Under the pieces are notes generated by a model. The model ran no database searches, was not told where the DNA came from, and saw only the letters and a list, made by a program, of their open reading frames with translations. The position numbers and the translations under genes are program-made. Below, one piece after another: positions 1 to 11,062 of a DNA stretch of 64,000 nt; position 1 is the first letter of the stretch; every line of letters begins with the position of its first letter. This stretch comes from Tretioscincus oriximinensis (lineage: Eukaryota; Chordata; Lepidosauria; Squamata; Gymnophthalmidae), in the NCBI GenBank assembly GCA_022410635.1, contig JAJVDF010000259.1, forward strand, positions 1,351,000-1,414,999, written 5' to 3'.

Positions 1-1499
1 AAAGCAATCATGGTGAAAGATGCATTCTAAACTAGGAAATGTAACATGTTTCGTGGTTGGTTTTGAACACATGCTAAAGATTGACTGATGAGTCTTTGTT
101 TTGTTATTGTTATTTTTGCTTCCTTATTTCCATTGTATGTTTTCCATCTTTTGAAAGATGACTGGGAAATAAATACTGCCCATATCTATTGAGAATTTAT
201 TTATTACTGATTTTTCAAAAACTGTCAGCCTAATGTAACTCAGGGTAGTGTGTCCTAAGGCATTTCATATTGCCTGAGGAGCTCACAAATCCTTTCTGTG
301 TAACCTTTATAGTTCTTTAAAAATAAACATGTTAAGGCAAGGCAGACTCCACTTTCTAATAATATGCAGTTCTCAGAAAAGATTTTTTTAAACTTGAAGG
401 ATTGTGACCTTCACTTGTGAGAATTACATGAGGCCATGGGGGGGGGGGGGGGCAAACTTCACATTGCTTTCTCAATAGTAATATGGAGGAAAAGCCTGAC
501 ATCCCTTTCCAGTTTGGTTTTATAAATTTATATATCGCCTTATATCATAGGTTCTTAGGGTGGAAAGCCCCACTTATAGCTCATTGCAAAGGTTTAGTTT
601 AGAAGTTATCAGTCCAGAACATATCTCTATATATATTTCCCAGAATCGCCCTAGGGCTCAGAGTGATGTCATCAATGTTCTACAGCCAAGGCCAGGCTGC
701 CAGCAGTTTCCATGGAACTTGCCCCTGCACGGCAGCAGAAACAGGGAAGGGACAACATAANAACAGGGAAGGAGGAACATTTAAGGGGGGAGAAAGCTAG
801 ACTACCACCCCATTCATTAAACCCAGGCAACTGGCTTAATCCATGACTACTTTAGGTTACTGTGGCCTGATAATCTTCAGGAGCTCAAGTACAATTTGTA
901 ATCATTCCATCAAGCTTAAGGTTCTCTCCTAGAAACCAGGATATAGCTTTGCCCCTTTGATGATTGTGGGTGAAAGAAAATCCTCCCCAACAGGTGCTTC
1001 GTTCACTATAAGGCTGCACTTGGTGAACCTGCTCTCTTCTATACTCATTAAAAATGCAAACTTATGTCCCAGATTTTATCCAATAACTTTGATCATGCTG
1101 AGCTTCAAATGACATCAATAAATCCTTAGAATTGAATGAACCTAGCTACATATCCCTCTCTTAAAATGTTATGAAGCTCTGCCTGGAGTCTTATTCTGGA
1201 ATATATCCTAGAATAAAGACCTGCAAGTCATGTGCCATCACTGAATATAGCAGGCTCCAAATGTGCAAATAATCCCATCAGTCTATTCAGCTTCTCTGTC
1301 TGCTAGCCTTATAAAGACGGAGACTTTTCATTTTGACCTAAAACAACTTCATGCAGCATGTTTTTTCTGGGATGTGTAGTTCCAATGGATTGAGGAAATA
1401 ACATGTGGTTCCTCTCCCACGTAAACCTTCAATGTAATCAATCAACCCATTCAGCCTTCTCATTGGCCTACAGCAGAATACAGAGCTCTTGGGTATGCT

Positions 1500-2120
1500 A
1501 TTGCTTCTGACCAAGTTCACAGACTAAACATGAATCAACAGTGTGAAGCAGCTGTAAAAAAGGTGAATGCAATCTCGGGGTGTATTAAGAAGAGCATAGA
1601 ATCTCAATCACGTGAAGCAATTATTCCTCTCTACAGTACTTTGGTCAGACCACACTTGGATAATGTGTTCAACTGTGGGCACCCGGGTTTAAAAGGGACA
1701 TTGACAAACTGGAGCAGGTTTAAAAGGATAGTTACAAGGATGGTGAATGGTCTAGAAGCAGTGTCATATGATGAAAGGATCTAAGAGTGTTTAGTCTGCA
1801 AAAGAGAAGACTGAAAAGAGATCCGATAGAGGTCTGCAAATATCTGAAGGGCTGTCACAGGGTGGAGGGATCAGCATTGTTCTCTTTGGCACATGGAAGG
1901 ACTATAAATAGTGGGATAAAACTGGAAGGAAGTAGATTTTCATTAAATATCAGTGATGGGTGTGGGTGGAACAATTTGCCAAAGGAGTTGGTAAGTCCTC
2001 CACTGTTGGAAGTCTTCAAACAGAGGCTGGATAGCCATTTGGGACGGTTTAGTGAATCCTGTATTGAGCAGGGGGTTGGACCCCATGACCCTGGAGGTCT
2101 CTTCCAATTCTATCTACAAG
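1500..2120 (+). mobile_element. CR1-type LINE fragment, 3' part of the reverse transcriptase ORF
   Basis: Two broken frames (1530-1784 and 1787-2254) carry the typical C-terminal CR1 ORF2 region: SREAIIPLYSTLVRPHLD, then SYDERI, FSLQKRRLKRD, EVCKYLKGC, RFSLNI, WNNLPKELV and LLEVFKQRLDSHLG. A frameshift and stop fall between SYDERI and FSLQKRR. The sequence after it (ggttggaccccatgaccc, then ggtctcttccaattctat) is the usual CR1 3' end. The copy is 5'-truncated and inactive. Confidence 0.9.
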
Positions 2121-2642
2121 TAAACTTAAGCCAAGTGTGTTCGCTCATCAAGCACACTTTCATTCTTCAAGGGAAGAGAAAAAGCAATTCCCAGATGGTA
2201 TGCACACAGGGCAAGGCAACCACAGCTAGAGGCAGCAGTGTGCAGAAATACTGAGATGCTGCAGTGTGGGAGACCAGCATCTTCTCTTATGTAGCTCTAG
2301 CTAAACACAAGTTGGGGCCCATGATATGCCAGAAGGGAAGATCTGCTCTTTGATGCAGGGTATTGGCTTAATGCAAGACAAGCCTCTATTTTTACATTCA
2401 ACATATTCCTATTTATAATTCAAACTTTCTGGAATTTTTATTGTACTTTCATCTCTTAATATAATATTCTGATTGATATTTTTGATAAAAGTCCTACTAC
2501 AAATTAGAGAGCTTATGATTGAAATCCTAATGCTCCTTTCCAAGGAATAAGCACCAATTAGCAGAAACAACTTACGTTTGAATAGATATGATGGGTTATA
2601 ATTTAAGTGACTTTTTCACCCATAGTACATATCTTCCTCCTT

Positions 2643-2668
2643 TTCCTCCTCCTCCTCCTCCTCCTCAT
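2643..2668. repeat. TCC/CTC pyrimidine microsatellite
   Basis: Run of cctcctcctcctcctcctc preceded by further CT-rich sequence. Confidence 0.85.
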
Positions 2669-3411
2669 TTGATGTAGTTCTTTGAATTTTGACTTTTGCT
2701 TTCAACAGTGAGTAATATGAATAAAATATACATCTAAGGGGGGGGGGGGGTTGGACACAGGAGACACATAATTGTAGCATGATATAGGAGGTGCAGACAT
2801 TTCAGTGCATTTTCCATAGTCAATTCCTTTGAAACTATGCATTTTCATGTAATACAGATATTAACAGAGAAAGGAAATAAAAAAAATCTTATTTGGTTAT
2901 CTCCTCATAGGACTAAGCTGTCCTAAATTAAAAAGGGCCACCTGGATAAGATAGGTTAGAATTGCTTGAGGGCTGTCTGCCTTATGAATCTACCCTGGTC
3001 CTCCTGATCACAACTGAATGTGGGGGCAGCTTTCGAATGCAGGGAATGATCATTTTTAGTAATCGGTATTAATTGTTCATGTCTGGGCCTTTTAAAGTCC
3101 ATCCCCTGGAACAGCACGTTGCTGGTGCCACTTCCAGATACCAGACTGGCCTTGGGGTTAGAGTGCCAGACTTCTCTCCTGATTTGATTTTGCATTCCTC
3201 CATGAAGCTGGACAACTTTGCATTAGTCAGAGCTTTTCAGCGTTCTCTGAGCCCCTCCACATCATAGGATGTCTGTTGAAATGAGAAGAATATTATTTAA
3301 CCCACTTGAAGTCCCTCCTGTTTGAGAAAGAAGTCAGTATATTGGCAAATAATCTATGCGTGGGCTATTTTAATGTGTCCACTGATAGTATCCTTCTGTG
3401 GTACTATAGAG

Positions 3412-3939
3412 CAGACTGATTAGATTTTCTGAGGCCCAAACTTGGGTAACATGCATATTCCTTCAAAATCCCCACCCTAGAAATCTGCAAAGCATGCAAG
3501 AATTTTTTTAAGTGTGCAAAGAAATTTCAAATTGTGCAAGAATTTTTTGCAGTGCATGAGAAATTTGCATTTTTATTTTTTTTTACTAAGAGGAGGGTGC
3601 CTTCAGGAGATGACCCCAGTTGCAAGAGTCCCCTAGTGGTGATGTAGTGATTTAAAAATGAAATAAAAAAATGTGTGCAAGAAGATTTTTTAGGTGTGTG
3701 AGAATTTTTTTATTTTTTACTGAGAGGAGGAAGCCTTCAGGAGCTGGCCCTGGTTGCCAGACACCCCTAGTGGTCGTGCAGTGAATTTTAAAAAAATCAA
3801 ATCATTTTTTTNAAAAAAATCCTCAGCAAAACCCAGGGATATTGTCGTTGTCATCGTACTCCCCGGCAGCATGGGGTAGACACCCCAAAACCGGTTCCCC
3901 CCCCCCNAAAAAAAGAAAAGTGGTCATCTGGCCAGCCTA
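3412..3939 (-). mobile_element. Non-autonomous DNA transposon of the TAGGCTGACCAGATG family (hAT-like), reverse
   Basis: The right end reads gtcatctggccagccta, the complement of the TAGGCTGACCAGATGAC terminus seen at 10462, 22973 and 56932. The left end reads cagactgattagattttctg, matching the complement of the far end of the 10462-11062 copy. The interior has repeated blocks around cctagtggt and A/T runs. Flanking 8-mers ctatagag (3404-3411) and ctgcagag (3940-3947) match at 6 of 8 bases, as expected of an old hAT target duplication. The interior contains two unresolved bases in homopolymer runs. Confidence 0.7.
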
Positions 3940-3971
3940 CTGCAGAGGCAGGGAGAGATTTACCTCTTCAG

Positions 3972-4340
3972 TGTTTGAGTTAGTTCCCCAGTCAGGAGAG
4001 AGACAGGATCTTAGGTTGACAGACAGTTTATTAAGATAAGTAGCATTAACACAAAGGCTAGGTGATCCTCCATTGGTGCCAATATAGCAACGTGGCATTA
4101 CAATGAAATGGGCAACCCTGAAAACAATACAGCACACTTTTTTTATATGCTTTCCACCCGTGACTCATCAGAATTAACCCCTTACTGCTTTTGTCCAATC
4201 AATTCTCTTTACCACAGCACAACATCATCTCTTGCCATTTACAAGGTGTTCTACTCCTGACTGGGCATCTCACTATTAGCTCCTTGTAGCATCTTTCTGG
4301 GTGTGATTGTCCTCCACCCTTTTGGTTCTCCTTCTGACAA
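3972..4340 (-). mobile_element. Solitary LTR-like block, reverse orientation
   Basis: Read on the - strand it shows retroviral LTR order: a CCAAT-type attgattgg motif, a TATA-like gcatataaaaaaag, a polyadenylation signal in cttaataaactgtctg, and a U5-like tail ending ...ctcaaaca at plus position 3972. No gag, pol or env remnant adjoins it. The U3 boundary is unclear and could extend to about 4640. Confidence 0.5.
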
Positions 4341-4527
4341 CCTTCTGATTATTTCCACCCCTGCTATTGACCTAACCATCTATCCTGCTAGTTGGCTGGT
4401 TTTCATGCTGAGTCATCTATGTGCTGCTGTAGACCCATTAGTATTCTCTTTTGCTGTTCTCCTTTCCAGCTTTTGTATTCGTAAAAGCATAAGATACCCT
4501 GAAGCCTTTGAGCCTATGCCTTTATGA

Positions 4528-4608
4528 ATTTAGTAATGCATTATTACTAAATTTAGTAATGCTTATTAATGCTTATTAATAAGTAATGCTTATTAATGCT
4601 TCATGATT
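4528..4608. repeat. AT-rich tandem/inverted repeat
   Basis: Iterated taatgcttattaa units, preceded by tagtaatgcattattacta, form a short imperfect tandem array with internal dyads. Confidence 0.7.
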
Positions 4609-4977
4609 TAGGCATCTTACCTGCCCTCTACAGAACAGAACAATCCTGGACCAAACTATGGACTTCACATCATTCTGGCCTGAAGCATCAGGCTGATGCA
4701 GAAAGGACCTCTGATAAAAGATGTGGAAAATTGACTTGATTAAAAAAAAATACTTTTTTTAGTTTTTTTGGACATTAACCATTTCTTACAGTATTAATCT
4801 TTTTGTTCAGTGCTTTAGGACTTTGACAATATAATATTGTAGAATTCCATATGGTAAGGTCAAAGAGTGTTTTACTAGCAGACTTCTCTTCAATGTAACA
4901 GCATAATATCTTGGAGAGGACAGATGATCTATATATATGGATCTCGGGGACCTGGATCAGTATATATACCAGTGTGC

Positions 4978-5175
4978 ATATTTATTTTATTTATTTTACC
5001 CATACCTTGCCCCATACCCAAAGGTCTCAGGGCAGCCAACTGTAAAAACAACGGTACAAAATTAGAACTTTAAAACAGTAGCAAAATAATATCTGAAGGT
5101 GTAAAGAAAAACAACATTTCTTCAACCAAAGGCCAGGTTGAAGAGGTGCATCTTCAGAGATCTTCTAAAAGACTA
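4978..5175 (-). mobile_element. LINE 3'-end fragment (L2-like), reverse
   Basis: Starts tttattttatttatttt, then cccatacccaaaggtctcag, and ends near ccaaaggccaggttgaagag. The complement is the shared tail ...ctgagacctttgggtatggg... followed by an (AAAT)n tail. The same consensus recurs near 23.3, 23.8, 31.5, 52.2 and 57.3 kb. Confidence 0.65.
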
Positions 5176-5764
5176 TTCCATAGACTGGGGACAGCTATCT
5201 CTGGCATGTCTTATGTCTTGATTCAGAACACCACAGGAGTGTTTAGGAGGAGGATTTAATGTAGGCTTTTCCCTGAAGGTCATACCTGGAGAGCTGGCAA
5301 ACCCAAACTGGGTTTAATTCTATCTCTGAGAACCTCATTTTTGTCTTCAAAACCATGATTTGGTCCTCTGAAGATCAAAGTATGACTAAAGCAAAAGAAA
5401 GAAGGCCCTGTTTGTCTTCAGTCCCTTCTTGTTATAGTTCCTCATAAGGCTTTATCTGATGGGAAAAAGGGCCAAAGGAGTTCTTTTCTGCTCACTATTC
5501 CAGGACAATGAAACATTACCATGCTTTGCCCACACAGGATAGAAACCAGGGTGGAATAGGTTACCCAAAGTGGTGCCCTATCTCATTCTACCAGTACATC
5601 AGAATCCACTGGTATTCTATGACTCTGGAACACCCTGTTATAGTATAGGGTGAGCTGTTTCATGCCAGTAATGAAACTGAAAACACCATCAGAATAGTGA
5701 TGGTTATAAAATCAGAGCGAGATTCTCATATGGGACGAGGAATTTCCTCACCAAGCATGGCCCA

Positions 5765-5876
5765 TTTTTGGTCATGTGCCCATCACCTGACCAAAAATTC
5801 CAGGACAGTGGTCATGTGATCATCACATGACCAAAAAGGGTGGCAGTGGTCATGTTACTATCACATGACCAAAAAA
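5765..5876. repeat. Three spaced palindromes of TGGTCATGTG..CACATGACCA type
   Basis: Units at 5765-5797, 5809-5837 and 5848-5876 each read ggtcatgtg, a 2-4 base spacer, then cacatgacc (with small changes), followed by an A run. Spacing is about 40 bp. Confidence 0.8.
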
Positions 5877-6103
5877 GGGGTGAGCCAGAGGAGAGGGAGA
5901 AATTCAGATCCTGGAGTTTCTCCCTTGTAGAGGCTCCAGAATCTCCTTGGAAAAACGTAAATGTATGAGTTTCTCAGGAGATTTTCCATCATTGCATCAG
6001 AATAGACTCCTTAAGAACACAGGTCAGGAACTTTGACTTATGGTTTCAAATCAACGAGCTAGCAATTAATTTGGAATCAGCTGTAGGGCTGGAATTGGCT
6101 AGA

Positions 6104-6678
6104 TAGGGCTGCCATATTTTGGCAGCCCAAAACCGGGACGGGGGTGCGTGCATGCGCGCGCACACCCATGTGTGCGTACATACGGACGTTTGTAGTGAGA
6201 CAGGCAGAACCTTCTGCCTGTCTCACCTCAAGTGTCCATGTGCGCTTGCGCGCGTAGCTGCTCCAATGCTGGAGGTGGGGTTTTGCGCGCCTGCTAGCTC
6301 GCCAACTTACCTCCAGTGGGGGAAAAATGCCTGGGTTTGTGAGAGGAGAACAGAGCTGTCCTCCTGTCACAAACCCAGGCGTTTTTGCTCTACTGGAGGC
6401 AAGTTGGCGCGCTTTGCCTGATGCAAAACCCCGCCTCCAGCATTGGAGCAGCTACGACACGCTCCGAGGTTCCTTCCAGGACCCCGGAAAGCATTGCTCG
6501 GGCTGCAGCCGTCAGCTCTGACTGCTGCTTTGCCTTTAAAATCCTGCATTTTTACATTCCCTGATGCAGCATCGGGGAATGTAAAAAGCCGGGATTTTGT
6601 CTTAAAACCCAGAGGGGACTATATTTTAGTCCCCCAAACCAGGATTGTCCCGCTTTCCTGGGACGTATGGCAACCCTA
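6104..6678. mobile_element. GC-rich hAT-like non-autonomous element, 575 bp
   Basis: The ends are tagggctgccatat... and ...gtatggcaaccccta-like (ggcaaccta pattern, plus end caacccta), an imperfect terminal inverted repeat. Flanks tggctaga (6096-6103) and gggctaga (6679-6686) give a 7/8 target duplication. Inside, 6254-6350 and 6367-6455 are the arms of a large inverted repeat, and gacaggcagaa/ttctgcctgtc is a smaller one. It is far richer in G+C and CpG than the surrounding intron. Open frames in it are by-products of the palindrome. Confidence 0.8.
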
Positions 6679-7320
6679 GGGCTAGATCAAAATTGTGAAA
6701 AGAAACCCACTGCTCCTTTTTCTTTTTACAATTTTTACATTTTAATATTATAACCAATGTGGCTATTGATAGCCATTTATTTTAATTGGTTTCTATACCT
6801 GTATTTCTCTTATGATTTGCACAGTTTTTAAAGAAATCATTCCTGTACTGGATTTTGAGAAAGTATGGGGTTCATGAGAAGCTTGTCAAAAGTTTCTTGT
6901 GAAAAAAAAAAATTAATGCTAGTGAAGATGCTTCCTTTTACTGTCAATCTTCCTTCGCCTTAGGGTGGCTTGGCATACACTTTAGATTTTTCTGATGCTC
7001 GCCTTGAGCTGACTGTGCAGTTTAGCTGTGCTTTGGAATCTTTTAAAACACACAGTCATGCTTGTGTTAGAACAACTCAATATGAGAAGATAAAAACGAT
7101 AGCAAAAATAGTCTAAATGAGAAATGACAATATTTTTTGCCCTTAAACTGTTTTTCCAGGGCTCCTTCCTTCTTTTCCTCTTTCCTTTCTTGTGACAGCT
7201 TTATCTGAACATGTATATTGTTATGAATAAAGAGAGTTGAAATTATACCTCGTTACATAGCAAGAATATATTGAGGCCTTTCTGCATATATCCAATAACC
7301 TGGTTTAAAAAGTTGAATCT

Positions 7321-7580
7321 AGTTTTTATACTCCATATTTCCCATCCAAAGGGAGTTAGAACAGTTTACAAGATTATTTTTCATAATCTATTTTAACTTT
7401 ACCACCACCTTTGTGGCAGTACCCATTTATCGAGTTGCATTTACTTTCAAACAGCTTGGTTGGATGAAATTAAGGCCAGTAGAGGGCACCCACCCCTCTT
7501 CATGGCTGACACACGGGCTTCAGACTCTGGTATCTCTGCTGAAACACTGATGCTCTTAACTGCTGCATCATTATGCCTCA
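7321..7580 (-). mobile_element. tRNA-headed SINE (family 2), reverse
   Basis: Contains the family body in reverse: ttataccccatatttcccat-like start, agtagagggcaccc, catggctgacaca, and a terminal atgcctc from the tRNA-like head. It pairs with a forward copy 45 bp downstream. Confidence 0.75.
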
Positions 7581-7624
7581 ATAGTCCACACTGTCTGCAT
7601 GGAATTAGTAGTAACGTAGACTAC

Positions 7625-7930
7625 TAGATACAGATGCCAAGAGAGATCCAGTTCCAAGGCCCTATGTTGGAAGTGGAGAGGGTGAGCACCCTCTACTGGC
7701 CTTCAGCACAAGCCAACTCAGCTATTCAAAAGAAAGCAGATTTGCAATCTACATTTCAATTAGAGAAATAAATACCACCATTAACCTGGTGGGGAAGATA
7801 TAAGTGTAAGATGTAAACTTTTGGGTGAAAATTAATTTTGAAAGCCGCTCTGAGTTTCTTTGGGTAAAAAGAGTGGGGTATAAATCCACCTTCTTCTTTT
7901 TCTTTCTCCTCCTCTTCCTCCTCCTCCTAT
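7625..7930 (+). mobile_element. tRNA-headed SINE (family 2), forward
   Basis: Carries gagcaccctctactggcc, ccaactcagctattc, taccaccattaacctgg, ggggaagatataagtgtaag, and the tail gagtttctttgggtaaaaag followed by a CTT/CTC-rich end. The head is degenerate. Confidence 0.8.
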
Positions 7931-9064
7931 TACATCCATATATAGATTGAATTTGAGTGAGCCATGGATGTGGATGTATTAAATCTGCATTGCTGCATAT
8001 GTTTGTCTTGATTCTGATTTCACCCAAACAGCTTAATGCAGATGTGTGCTATTATAATTAATTCAAATTAGGCAAATCCAGATTTGCTAAACCAGAATGA
8101 ACGTAGTAAGTGCATGAATAGCCTAAAGTTGTTGGCCTGGTTTTGAGCATAATGGAATTTAGATCATTAGACTGTTTCCCTATGAAAAATTTCCATGTTC
8201 TGTCTTTGCCCTGTGCCCTTCTTTTTGCACCCAACTATTGCAGACATAAAGCATTATATTACAAATTTACGATACTGAAATACATCTGTAGGAATTAAGG
8301 CACAGAGGTCACTGACAAAGAGACATAATCTCTTTCTCTTTCCAATGGCTCTGTAATTGAATAAAAGCTTTCTGAACTTCTTCAACAACAGATGAAACTT
8401 CTGAGTGGATTAGATAATTTAGTTAACTAAAAGCAGATATATGTTTGCTCCAGAATTACACCAGAGATGGATGGGAACGTGTTGCAAACATCCTGCCTAT
8501 TTTTGATCCCCAGAGTGTGTTTAAATAGATTAATTTGCAGATCAGATGTTTTGGATTTAATCTAAGTTATTCAATACTGATTTAATTTAAATGCAAGTTT
8601 CTCTAGAGAGATTAACTCATCCCAAGATTGATCTCTACTAGGCACATGCTTATGACATGAAAGTGAAGCCTTATTTCCAGGAAGTAGAAAATAGGCTGTG
8701 CACAGAATACTAAGAGCATTTGGTAAATGAAACTGCCAGCATATAGGACATTTTATATGCATACCCAAGACAAACTCATTCCAACGTTTATGTATGGTGT
8801 TCTACAGTCATTAGAACTTTATTCTTTAATGCTGTTTTCCTATTTAAAACAGTGGCAGTCTTTTTGTTTCTAGTATATTGCTTCTGAACTACACTGGCAA
8901 GCTGATAAATCAGATCACCAACCATACATAATTTATTTCAGTAGGTAACTGGATGTGCAGCTCAGAATACAAATCTGTTTTGAACACTGTTCTGCACGGT
9001 ACATATTTGACCAAATTCTAAATTCATCCTAAGGGATTTCTTTATCCTTTATCTGTCTGTCCAG

Positions 9065-9322
9065 TTCATTGTACTATGGATTCTTGGAAAATAAGTACAC
9101 AAATGGTATTCTTTTCACCACATCGCAAAATGGATGGTGAGATGGTGCAGAAAAGAAAAACAAGAATGATCAAGGGACTGGAGCACCTCCAGTCTCTGGG
9201 CCTTTGCTGCCTCAAAAGATGGTGTTTGAGAGGTGATCTAATTGAAGTGTATAAAATCATGCACCAGATGGATAAGGTGAATAGAGAAAAATTGTTTTCT
9301 CTATTACACTAGGACCAGAGGG
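9065..9322 (+). mobile_element. CR1 LINE fragment, first half (interrupted copy)
   Basis: The frame at 9076-9312 contains MIKGLEHLQ, CLKRWCLRGDLIEVYKIM and REKLFSLLH, the C-terminal CR1 RT region. The match breaks off at about 9322 and resumes near 10060. Confidence 0.8.
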
Positions 9323-10058
9323 TAACGGGGGTTCACTTACCCGTTATTCAGCTCCTTAGCTCGCCTAAGATAGCTGGATCCAATGCATGCAGACACGTGT
9401 AAAGAGATTCACACGGACAACGTAGCTTGGGTTCAGAAGTGATCCAGGAGGCTCATAGGGCTATGAGACACTCCAGAACACAGATGTGCACAGGTTTTTA
9501 TTGACTACAGATCAGAAGGCATGGATCAATATCGTGATGTCAAAAGAAGGGGTGGTGCAGCCCACGTGGGTCAGGGCGGACCCAGGTAGTGACACCTGTG
9601 TGACGTGTTTCTCTTCTCCCAAGGAGGTGCAGCCTGTGTCAGGAAATGCCAAATATGGTATGGTGGTGAGATACAGGATGGACCCTCTTAGCCTTTGTTT
9701 GCCCTGGCTATTATTCCTAAGTACAGGAACACTGTGACTCACTCAAGGGGGTGGTACCTTAATGGGCTTCCTCTACTGCCACTATCTAGCTAATGGTTTT
9801 AGCCCAGGTGCATGGCCAAGTAAACAATGAATGCCCGTTTGCCACAATGGGTGTCATTAATCCATTCGGTCTGGCAAAGGTTTCTTGAATAAGATATGCC
9901 CACAGGACAGGAATGGAGATTTGGCTTCTCCTGTTTACATCCTGGGGCTGGGGTGACCAGAGATTTTTTTCAAAATTTCCATTCAGGCCTCACTTTGGCT
10001 AGCAAAGGTCAATCCTAGTATATTTTATATCAGATATATTAATGCCAATTAATATATG
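9323..10058 (-). mobile_element. LTR-like insertion inside a CR1 copy, reverse
   Basis: This block separates two collinear halves of one CR1 ORF. On the - strand it starts tgtgggacatat, contains a polyadenylation-like gtcaataaaaacctgtg about three quarters through, and ends ...gtgaaccccc. Flanks gggtaac and ggctaac match at 6 of 7 positions. The order and length (~736 bp) fit a solitary LTR. No internal retroviral gene is present. Confidence 0.5.
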
Positions 10059-10436
10059 TCCCACATGGCTAACCCCAACAAGGGGGCATTCCTTGAAGCT
10101 GATGGGCAGAAGAGTGAGGACAGACAAGGGAAAGTATTTTTCACCCAGAGTGTCATCAGTCTTTGCAATTTACTTCCAGAAGAGGTGGTGGTAGCTAGCA
10201 GCCCGAATGGCTTTAAGACAGGATTAGAGAATTTCATGGACACCAAGGGTATAAACAACTACTAGGATGGATGTCTTGATGGAATACCATTTGTGGGGCG
10301 TCGAGAACAGTAGAAGATTTTGCCTCCACACTGTCAGGTGCAATTACTGGACCACTGTATGAGACAGAATGTTGGACTAGATGGGCCCAGGCCTGATGTA
10401 GCAGGGCTCCTCTTATGTTCGTATGTTCTTATGTAG
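10059..10436 (+). mobile_element. CR1 LINE fragment, second half with octamer tail
   Basis: The frame at 10056-10265 continues the CR1 ORF: FLEADGQKSEDRQGKVFF, LLPEEVVVASSPNGFK, GLENFMDTKGINNY and stop. The 3' UTR follows (gttggactagatgggccc, then gcagggctcctcttatg) and ends in ttatgttcgtatgttcttatg. Confidence 0.85.
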
Positions 10437-10461
10437 GGCTGTTTCTGCACTCCAACACCAC

Positions 10462-11062
10462 TAGGCTGACCAGATGCCCACTTTTTTGGGGGGTAAACCC
10501 AGTTTGAGGGTGTCTACCCCACCCTCCCAGGGGAGAAGCACTATTCCCCCATTTTTTGCTGAGTAAAAAAAAAAATAAAAAAATTAAAAAAATGCTTTTT
10601 TGAAAAAAAATATTTATTTATTTATTTTTGAAAAAAATATTTATTTATTTATTTTTAAAAAATTAACAGCAGCACCACTAGGGGGCTCTGGCATCTGAAA
10701 CCAGCTCCTGAAGTCACCCTCCCATAAGTAAAAATTAAAAATTCTCACACACTTCAAAACTTTCTCGCACACTTAAATTTTATTTTATTTTATTTTTAAA
10801 AAATCGCTGCACCACCACTGGGCCAGCTTCTGAAGGCACCTTCCCCTCTGTAAAAAATTTTAAAAAATCTGATGTACTCCAAAAATTCTCAGTTTAAAAA
10901 TTCTTGCATACTTAAAAAAATTCTCACATGCTTCACCGATTTCTCAGGCAGGAATTTTGGAAAGGAATGCATGTTGGTGGGTAATTTGCATATTTATTAA
11001 TATGCAAATTAGCATTAATATTAATTACCCCGGTTTGGGTCTCAGAAAATCTGGTCAGTCTA
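10462..11062 (+). mobile_element. Non-autonomous DNA transposon, TAGGCTGACCAGATG family, long form
   Basis: Begins taggctgaccagatgccca and ends ctcagaaaatctggtcagtcta, giving terminal inverted repeats of about 17 bp. The interior holds A/T runs and several ctcgcacactt / ctcacacac blocks like those in the 3412-3939 copy. A clear 8-bp target duplication is not visible. Confidence 0.7.

Noticed and set aside
1787..2254. 155-codon open frame as a host gene
   Set aside because: It is the end of a CR1 reverse transcriptase remnant with a frameshift upstream.
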